A stretch of 64,000 nt of DNA from VAZQ01 sp963758945 (GTDB taxonomy: Bacteria; Pseudomonadota; Alphaproteobacteria; Rhizobiales; Xanthobacteraceae), in assembly GCA_963758945.1 (NCBI GenBank), contig CAVWXY010000006.1:806001-870000 (forward strand), written 5' to 3'. Position numbers and translations under genes: made by a program. Positions 58,859 to 64,000 of this stretch are shown one piece after another. The notes beneath the pieces are model-generated. The model was not told where the DNA came from. It was given only the letters and a program-made list of their open reading frames with translations, and searched no databases. Each line of letters opens with the position of its first letter. Position 1 is the first letter of the stretch.

Positions 58859-59626
58859 ATGTCCCGACTGTCCGGCCGCACGGCCATCGTCACCGGCGGA
58901 GCGAAAGGGATCGGCCGGCACTATTCGCTGGCGCTCGCCGCCGAAGGCGCCCGCGTCATGATCGCCGACATTGCCGACGGCACCGAGGTCGCCCAGGAGA
59001 TCGCCGCCAGGCACGGGGCCAATTCCGGCGCGAGCATGCTCGCCGACGTCAGTGAGGAAGCCTCGGTCAAGGCGCTGGTCGCCGCCACCATGGAGCGGTT
59101 CGGCAAGATCGACGTCCTGGTCAACAATGCCGCCCTGTTCGCGCCGCTGCAGGAGACGAAGTGCACCGAGATCGACGCCGGGCTGTGGGACAAGGTCATG
59201 GCGATCAACCTGCGCGGGCCGTTCCTGATGGTGAAGCACGTCGCCCCGCACATGATCGCCCAGGGCTACGGCAAGATCATCAATATCGGCTCGGGCACCG
59301 CCTTTCGCGGCATTCCCTGGATGCTGCATTACGTCACGTCGAAAGGCGGCATCATGGCGTTCACGCGCGCCCTGGCGCGCGAGCTCGGCTCCCACGGCAT
59401 CCGCGTCAACACGCTGGCGCCGGGCTTCACCTTGAGCGACACCGTGGTGAGCGAGAATCCGGGCCACGTGAACACCGCCCGCGCCCGCGCCGTGCAGTCG
59501 CGCGCGCTGCAGCGCGACGAGCATCCCCAGGACCTGCTGGGCGCTTTGGTCTTCCTCGCCGCGGCGGACAGCGATTTCGTCACCGGCCAGACGCTGGCGG
59601 TCGACGGCGGCAACGTGAACACCTGA
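58859..59626 (+). CDS. SDR-family oxidoreductase
   Basis: A 255-residue short-chain dehydrogenase/reductase: AIVTGGAKGIGRHYSLALAA (TGxxxGIG cofactor loop), DVLVNNAALFAPLQ (NNAA), INIGSGTAF with the catalytic serine, and HYVTSKGGIMAFTRALAREL (YxxxK). IRVNTLAPGFTLSDT and FVTGQTLAVDGGNVNT are typical ends. DIAD at the end of the second strand suggests NAD(H) preference. It precedes the cupin gene by 140 bp with its own hairpin repeat upstream; substrate unknown. Confidence 0.92.
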   Translation: MSRLSGRTAIVTGGAKGIGRHYSLALAAEGARVMIADIADGTEVAQEIAARHGANSGASMLADVSEEASVKALVAATMERFGKIDVLVNNAALFAPLQETKCTEIDAGLWDKVMAINLRGPFLMVKHVAPHMIAQGYGKIINIGSGTAFRGIPWMLHYVTSKGGIMAFTRALARELGSHGIRVNTLAPGFTLSDTVVSENPGHVNTARARAVQSRALQRDEHPQDLLGALVFLAAADSDFVTGQTLAVDGGNVNT

Positions 59627-59694
59627 CCCCCGAGGGCGCTGGGCCCGAGCAGCGAAATAATGCGGTATCACGGCCTTCCGGCAGGAGATAGTTT

Positions 59695-59710
59695 CATTAT
59701 ATACTAATTG
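59695..59710. promoter_or_regulatory. Candidate operator/promoter upstream of the gentisate dioxygenase-like gene
   Basis: CATTATATACTAATTG is an imperfect inverted repeat (CATTA ... TAATTG) in an AT-rich island about 60 bp before ATG 59767. It resembles a MarR-type half-site pair and TATACT could serve as a -10. No regulator gene is adjacent. Confidence 0.35.
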
Positions 59711-59766
59711 TCTGTTTTGGATTATTCTAATCTGGAGACGCCCAGACCGACCAAGGGAGAGCCGCT

Positions 59767-60855
59767 ATGGCGAGCGCGACCGCGACCCAGCAGGCCGATA
59801 CCAAGGCCCCAGGCCCCAGGCACAATATCGAGGCGATGCGCGAGGAATATTATCAGCGTATCGCCAAGCACGGCATGACGCCGCTGTGGAAGGTGATGGC
59901 CAGCGTCGTCACCAAGGAGCCGGTGACTCGCTGCCAGCCGGTGATCTGGCATTACGACGACATCAAGCGCCTGGTGATGGAATTGGGCGGGCTGATCACG
60001 GCGGAAGAGGCCGAGCGCCGCGTGCTGATCCTGGAGAACCCGGGAATGCCGGGCGAGTCGCGCGCCACCAACACGCTGTTTGCCGGCGTGCAAATGATCC
60101 TGCCGGGCGAGGTCGCCCCGGCGCACCGCCACGTGTCGTCGGCCATCCGCTTCGTGCTGGACGGCGAGGGCGCCTATACCGCGGTCGAGGGCGAGAAGGC
60201 CTTCATGGCGCCCGGCGACTTCGTCATCACCGCGAACTGGGCGCCGCACGACCACGGCAACACATCGGACAAGCCGATGCTGTGGCTCGACGTGCTCGAC
60301 TTTCCGCAGGTCAACTTCTTCGAAACGTCGTTCGCCGAGCAGTTCAAGGAAGCGACCCAGCCGACCAGCCGCGGGAATGGCGACTCGCTCGCCTTCTACG
60401 GCTCCGGCGTGCTGCCGGACGGCGCGCCGGCGCATATGAACCGCAGCCCGGTGATCAACTACACCTACGCGCGCACGCGACCGATCGTCGAGCGCATGAT
60501 GAAGGCCGGCGACATCGATAAGCGTCATGGGGCGCGCGTGCGCTACGCCAACCCGATCAACGGCGGGCCGGTGCTGCCCACCATGGGAGCGAGCCTCGCG
60601 TTGTTCTCGAAGGGCTTCAAAGGCGAGAAATACCGAGCGACCGATGGCACCGTCTTCGTCTGCGCCGAAGGGCAGGGCACGACCACCGTCGACGGCAAGG
60701 CGCTGGACTGGGGGCCGAACGACGTGTTCGTGGTGCCGCCGTGGAAGCATTACTCCCACCAGGCGGCCAAGGAGTCGGTGCTGTTCTCGATCTCCGACCG
60801 CCCCTCGCAGGAAGCGCTCGGCATCTGGCGCGAGGACAGCGGCAGCGCGCATTAG
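59767..60855 (+). CDS. Cupin-domain protein, gentisate 1,2-dioxygenase-like
   Basis: A 362-residue bicupin. First cupin: MILPGEVAPAHRHVSSAIRF and VLDGEGAYTAVEGEKAFMAP, GDFVITANWAPHDHGN. The HRH pair and later His are the Fe(II) ligands of gentisate and 1-hydroxy-2-naphthoate dioxygenases. Second cupin: GTVFVCAEGQGTTTVDGKAL, NDVFVVPPWKHYSHQA. It cleaves the ring between carboxyl and hydroxyl carbons; gentisate would give maleylpyruvate. AAGGGAGA precedes ATG 59767. The length agrees with gentisate dioxygenase (about 345-370), but salicylate or hydroxynaphthoate cannot be ruled out. Confidence 0.87.
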   Translation: MASATATQQADTKAPGPRHNIEAMREEYYQRIAKHGMTPLWKVMASVVTKEPVTRCQPVIWHYDDIKRLVMELGGLITAEEAERRVLILENPGMPGESRATNTLFAGVQMILPGEVAPAHRHVSSAIRFVLDGEGAYTAVEGEKAFMAPGDFVITANWAPHDHGNTSDKPMLWLDVLDFPQVNFFETSFAEQFKEATQPTSRGNGDSLAFYGSGVLPDGAPAHMNRSPVINYTYARTRPIVERMMKAGDIDKRHGARVRYANPINGGPVLPTMGASLALFSKGFKGEKYRATDGTVFVCAEGQGTTTVDGKALDWGPNDVFVVPPWKHYSHQAAKESVLFSISDRPSQEALGIWREDSGSAH

Positions 60856-60876
60856 GCGGGCACCGCGATCGAGCAA

Positions 60877-60985
60877 TCCCCGTCATTCCGGGGCGCCGCG
60901 AAGCGGCGAGCCCGGAATCCATAACCACGGCCCGCGACTATGGATTCCGGGTTCGCGCCTTCCGGCGCACCCCGGAAAGACGGCG
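60877..60985. repeat. GTCATTCCGGGG-type twin-hairpin repeat with nested stems
   Basis: GTCATTCCGGGGCgccgcgaagcggcgaGCCCGGAATCCAT: the outer arm encloses GCCGC gaa GCGGC. The second half TATGGATTCCGGG...CCCCGGAAAGAC mirrors it. Same architecture as 56325-56399 and 57038-57149. Confidence 0.75.
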
Positions 60986-61046
60986 GCTCGATGGTACGCC
61001 CTTGGAAACAGCGCTAGGGCACCGACGCGGACTTCGCAATCCTCCG

Positions 61047-63167
61047 CTAGGACCGCGCCTGCGCCTTGATGGCGCCCGCTTTGGGCTGGCTGCGACTGCG
61101 CATGTAATCGAATATGAGCAGCGCGGCGCCGCCGCCGAGGCCGATCCAGTCGAGCAGCTCGGCGCCGCGGAAGGCATCGGCCGGGATGAGGATGGCGATC
61201 GCGGCGGTGCCGTAGAGGAGCCGCGAGAGCAGGGACATGGGCGCCCAGCCATAACCCACGACCGCCGCCGTGCCGACGAGAATCCCGAGCAGGTTGCGCG
61301 CGAGGTCCCAGCCGATCAGCCAGAGCGGACCTTCCATCAGCAGGGTGGGCTCGAGCACGAACAGGAACGGAATGAAGAAGGTGCTCCATCCCACCACGAC
61401 CGCGGTCCATCCTGTGGTCCAGCCCGAGACGCGCGCGATATTGGCGGCCGCATAGGCGGCAATCGCCACCGGCGGCGTGATCATCGACAGCATGCCGAAA
61501 TACATGACGTACATGTGGGCCGCCATCGGCGTGACCCCGAGCTTGACCAGCGACGGCGCCAGCAGCGTCGCGGTGAGCACGTAGACGCTGATCGTCGGCA
61601 TGCCCATGCCGAGGATGATGCTGATGCCCGCGGTGAGCAGCAGCAGCACGAACAAGCTTTCGCCGCTGATGGCGATGAGCTGGAGCGTCAACCCGAACGA
61701 GATGCCGGAAATGTTCAGTGCGCCGACCACCATGCCGGCAGCCGCGCCGATCAGCACGATATCGAGCGCGGCGCGGCCGGTGTCGAGCACCGCGCGCACG
61801 ATCTCGCCGACAGAGTTTCGTTTGCCGCGATAGCCGAAAATCAGGCAGAGCACGATCAGGATGGCGGTCGAGTAGATGGCCGCCCGTTCGATCGGGATCT
61901 GGAAAACCTCCGGGTACGCGATGGTGACGATGAGAAAAGCGATCGGTATAGGAAAATGCCAGCCCGATTTGATGACTTCGAGGAACGACGGCACGTTGTC
62001 GACCCGGGCGGCTCCGATGCGATGCTTGGCCGCTTCCAGATCGACGTGCATGAACAGCGCGGCGTAGTAGAGCAGCGACGGAATCGCGGCCGCGATGCAG
62101 ACCGTGCCGTACGAGACCTGCAGAAATTCGGCCATGATGAAGGCCGCCGCTCCCATCACCGGCGGCATGAGCTGGCCGCCGGTCGAGCCGACCGATTCGA
62201 TCGCGGCTGCGCGGTACGGCGAGAACCCCGACCGCACCATCAGCGGGATGGTGATGATGCCGACCGCCACGACATTGCTCACCGCCGCGCCCGAGATCAT
62301 CCCGAACAGCGCCGAGCCGACGACCGCGATCTTGGCGGCGCCGCCGCGGAAATGCCCCATGCCCGACATGGCGATATCGGCGAAAAAGGCCGCGCCCCCG
62401 GTGCGGCCGAGCACCTGGCCCATGAGCGTGAACGGCACCACGATCAGGATCGCCACCCCGAGCAGCGGCCCGATCATGCCGTTGACGTCGAGGCCGAGAT
62501 AGACCAGCAGGCGCTCGGGTGTGACCGGGCGGGTTGCGAAGTCTCCCGGGAGGTGGGGACCGACGAAGACATAGACGATGAGGATGACGATGATGGCGAC
62601 GAGCGTTGCGCCGGCGGTGCGGCGCGTCGCCTCGAGCACGAGCAGAACGAGGATTGCGCTGCCGATGATGCCTTCGAGCGGCAACAGCGCGAGCTCGTAG
62701 GTCAGCGGCTCGTAGCGGACGGCGATGTACAGGCAGATGACCAGCGACAGCGCGGCGGCGATCCAGTCGAACCAGCGCATCGCCCATGCCCTGCTGCCGA
62801 CGGCGGTCCATGCGAGGGTCACGCCCAGGCACGCGATCAGCGCCAACGGGATGGGAGCGGACGTGGCAAAACGATAGACGAGATAGGCGGCGATGCCGAA
62901 TGAGGCGATGACGCCGCCCCAATCGAAGCGCGACGGCCGACGCATTCCGCCGCCGATGAAGCAGAGCGCGAGCGCAAGCCCCATGCACACCGCCAGCAGC
63001 TGCTCGGTATAGAACGCGAGCCCGAACACGCGCCGGGGGACATCGAGCACCCAGCCGACGACGCAGATGAGCAGCAGCGCCTGGAGAGTATCCGTCGCGA
63101 CGACGGTCGCCCGCGATACGGCGGAGGCTGGCTTCGCCGCATCCGCAGGCGGTCGCTCTTCGTTCAC
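61047..63167 (-). CDS. TRAP transporter fused permease (4TM + 12TM)
   Basis: A 706-residue inner-membrane protein of the TRAP-TAXI type in which small and large permease subunits are fused. After a short N-terminal tail come hydrophobic helices (LQALLLICVVGWVLDVPRRV, LLAVCMGLALALCFIGGG). The conserved DctM core follows: SGAAVSNVVAVGIITIPLMV, GSTGGQLMPPVMGAAAFIMA, then LILGMGMPTISVYVLTATLL and SMITPPVAIAAYAAANIA. It couples uptake of an organic acid to the Na+ or H+ gradient. It starts at GTG 63167, which overlaps the TGA of the binding-protein gene, so the two are translationally coupled. Confidence 0.93.
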   Translation of the reverse strand: MNEERPPADAAKPASAVSRATVVATDTLQALLLICVVGWVLDVPRRVFGLAFYTEQLLAVCMGLALALCFIGGGMRRPSRFDWGGVIASFGIAAYLVYRFATSAPIPLALIACLGVTLAWTAVGSRAWAMRWFDWIAAALSLVICLYIAVRYEPLTYELALLPLEGIIGSAILVLLVLEATRRTAGATLVAIIVILIVYVFVGPHLPGDFATRPVTPERLLVYLGLDVNGMIGPLLGVAILIVVPFTLMGQVLGRTGGAAFFADIAMSGMGHFRGGAAKIAVVGSALFGMISGAAVSNVVAVGIITIPLMVRSGFSPYRAAAIESVGSTGGQLMPPVMGAAAFIMAEFLQVSYGTVCIAAAIPSLLYYAALFMHVDLEAAKHRIGAARVDNVPSFLEVIKSGWHFPIPIAFLIVTIAYPEVFQIPIERAAIYSTAILIVLCLIFGYRGKRNSVGEIVRAVLDTGRAALDIVLIGAAAGMVVGALNISGISFGLTLQLIAISGESLFVLLLLTAGISIILGMGMPTISVYVLTATLLAPSLVKLGVTPMAAHMYVMYFGMLSMITPPVAIAAYAAANIARVSGWTTGWTAVVVGWSTFFIPFLFVLEPTLLMEGPLWLIGWDLARNLLGILVGTAAVVGYGWAPMSLLSRLLYGTAAIAILIPADAFRGAELLDWIGLGGGAALLIFDYMRSRSQPKAGAIKAQARS

Positions 63168-64000
63168 TGGAACGCCTTGGCTTCGATGTGCTTGTCCTTG
63201 AAGTATTTCAAGGCGCCGGGATGGTATGGAAAGTCGTACTTCTTGTTGAGTCCGGCCGCCGAGAACTCACGCAGGTTGGGAGCGACGGCGATCATGTCGG
63301 CCTTGTTGGCCTCCATCGTCTCGATCACCTTGTACACCACGTCGTCGGGGACCTTGGCGTTGGTGAACAGGATATTGTCGATGGTGTAGGTCTTCATCGG
63401 CTTCTCGACGCCGACGAAGATCGGTCCGGGCGCGATGTCGCTGAGATAGCCGTAGGGCGAAATCTTGCGGGCCGCGGCGATTCCCGGGAACTCCGGGATT
63501 GCCAGGAAGCGGGTGCCGCCGACGGTCACGTCGACTTCGCGAACCTTCGGCGCGCCGAAGGCGAACATGAACATGTCGGCCGCCCCGGCGACGAAATCAT
63601 CCGCCGAGCGCATGACGTTCGGAACCAGCACCGGCTTGATGTCGCTCTCGGTGAGACCGCCGGTCGCTAGGATGGCGCGCGACATCGGATCGAGCGCGCG
63701 CATGGCGGAATAGCCCATCGTCACGCGCTTGCCGCGCAGATCGGCGACGGTGTGCATGTTGCTGTCCTTGCGCACCCAGAACCCGGTCTTCAGCGTATAG
63801 ACCGGACCGATCATGCGCAGGTTGGGCTGGCCGTTGTTTGCGAGCGCGATTCCGAGCTCGGGGGCGTTCGCCATGGCGAAATCGGCCTCGCCGCGGCCGA
63901 CGATCGCAATCATCACGGATTCGCCGGCTGTGGCCTGGACTAGCGTGTTGAGTCCGCCCTTTTCCTTCAGCACCTTGGAGATGGCGGAGCTGGTCGTGTG
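63164..64000 (-). CDS. TAXI-family TRAP transporter solute-binding protein (cut by window edge)
   Basis: The frame is open through the right edge (HTTSSAISKVLKEKG), so the signal peptide and N-terminus are outside. Seen are ANAPELGIALANNGQPNLRM, TLKTGFWVRKDSNMHTVADL, RGKRVTMGYSAMRALDPMSR and the C-terminal FPYHPGALKYFKDKHIEAK, the usual TAXI end (YHPGAxKYFKE). It delivers solute (in studied members glutamate or other carboxylates) to the fused permease encoded next. Its position beside a gentisate-type dioxygenase suggests an aromatic or carboxylic acid ligand; this is inference. Confidence 0.92.
   Translation of the reverse strand, partial: HTTSSAISKVLKEKGGLNTLVQATAGESVMIAIVGRGEADFAMANAPELGIALANNGQPNLRMIGPVYTLKTGFWVRKDSNMHTVADLRGKRVTMGYSAMRALDPMSRAILATGGLTESDIKPVLVPNVMRSADDFVAGAADMFMFAFGAPKVREVDVTVGGTRFLAIPEFPGIAAARKISPYGYLSDIAPGPIFVGVEKPMKTYTIDNILFTNAKVPDDVVYKVIETMEANKADMIAVAPNLREFSAAGLNKKYDFPYHPGALKYFKDKHIEAKAFQ

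Noticed and set aside
1..64000. tRNA, rRNA or riboswitch genes
   Set aside because: No TPsiC-like GTTCGANTC with matching acceptor arms, no rRNA-like stretch and no recognised riboswitch core was seen by eye; a covariance search could still find one.

Overview
The window looks like a chromosomal segment of a high-GC member of the Hyphomicrobiales (Bradyrhizobium / Nitrobacteraceae / Xanthobacteraceae-like). This rests on several small proteins typical of that group, on the palindromic repeats, and on the mix of Bug/TctC, TRAP-TAXI, CocE, MetE-like and gentisate genes. The assignment is inferred from gene content; no rRNA, tRNA or CRISPR array was recognised.

Layout. 1-5.9 kb: the end of an RTX protein, a cyclic-nucleotide-binding protein, a CocE-type hydrolase, small proteins, and an acyl-carrier-like protein that lacks the phosphopantetheine serine. 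5.9-11.64 kb: four insertion sequences nested inside one another (IS630 containing IS3 containing IS110 containing ISAzo13). Three levels have target duplications that can be read to the base. 11.65-13.4 kb: hairpin repeats and decayed genes. 13.4-24 kb: an RTX protein, a membrane spermidine-synthase-like protein, an FAD monooxygenase, glycogen phosphorylase, and a caspase-like peptidase facing a truncated trypsin-like peptidase. 24.5-29.3 kb: an AT-richer accessory stretch with a frameshifted secreted protein, a Sel1-repeat protein, and a membrane gene cut in two by an IS5-family element. 30.5-39 kb: a beta-oxidation cluster (FadE-like dehydrogenase, FadI-like thiolase, FadJ-like multifunctional enzyme, CoA transferase). 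39-48.9 kb: hydrolases, an enolase-superfamily enzyme, solute-binding proteins, an NHL propeller, an amidohydrolase, CorA and a MetE-like protein. 49.6-55.4 kb: a lytic transglycosylase, a GlcG-like protein, and ergothioneine genes egtB-egtD with an unrecognised third gene. 55.4-64 kb: ring-cleavage catabolism (FAH-family hydrolase, two FMN reductases, SDR, gentisate-dioxygenase-like cupin) and a TRAP-TAXI transporter that runs off the right edge.

The most unusual feature is the repeat landscape. At least 13 hairpins of about 75 bp, bounded by TAG/CTA (usually full CTAG), have arms that differ in sequence between copies but stay self-complementary. They usually come in pairs joined by a conserved linker, and twice an IS has inserted at the CTAG of that linker. 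A second family of 215-440 bp palindromes exists in forms with and without smaller twin hairpins in their loops, and one copy carries a 166-bp MITE with an 8-bp target duplication. Several conserved genes (fadJ-like, corA, the FAH-family gene) carry single-base frameshifts that could be real decay or assembly error.
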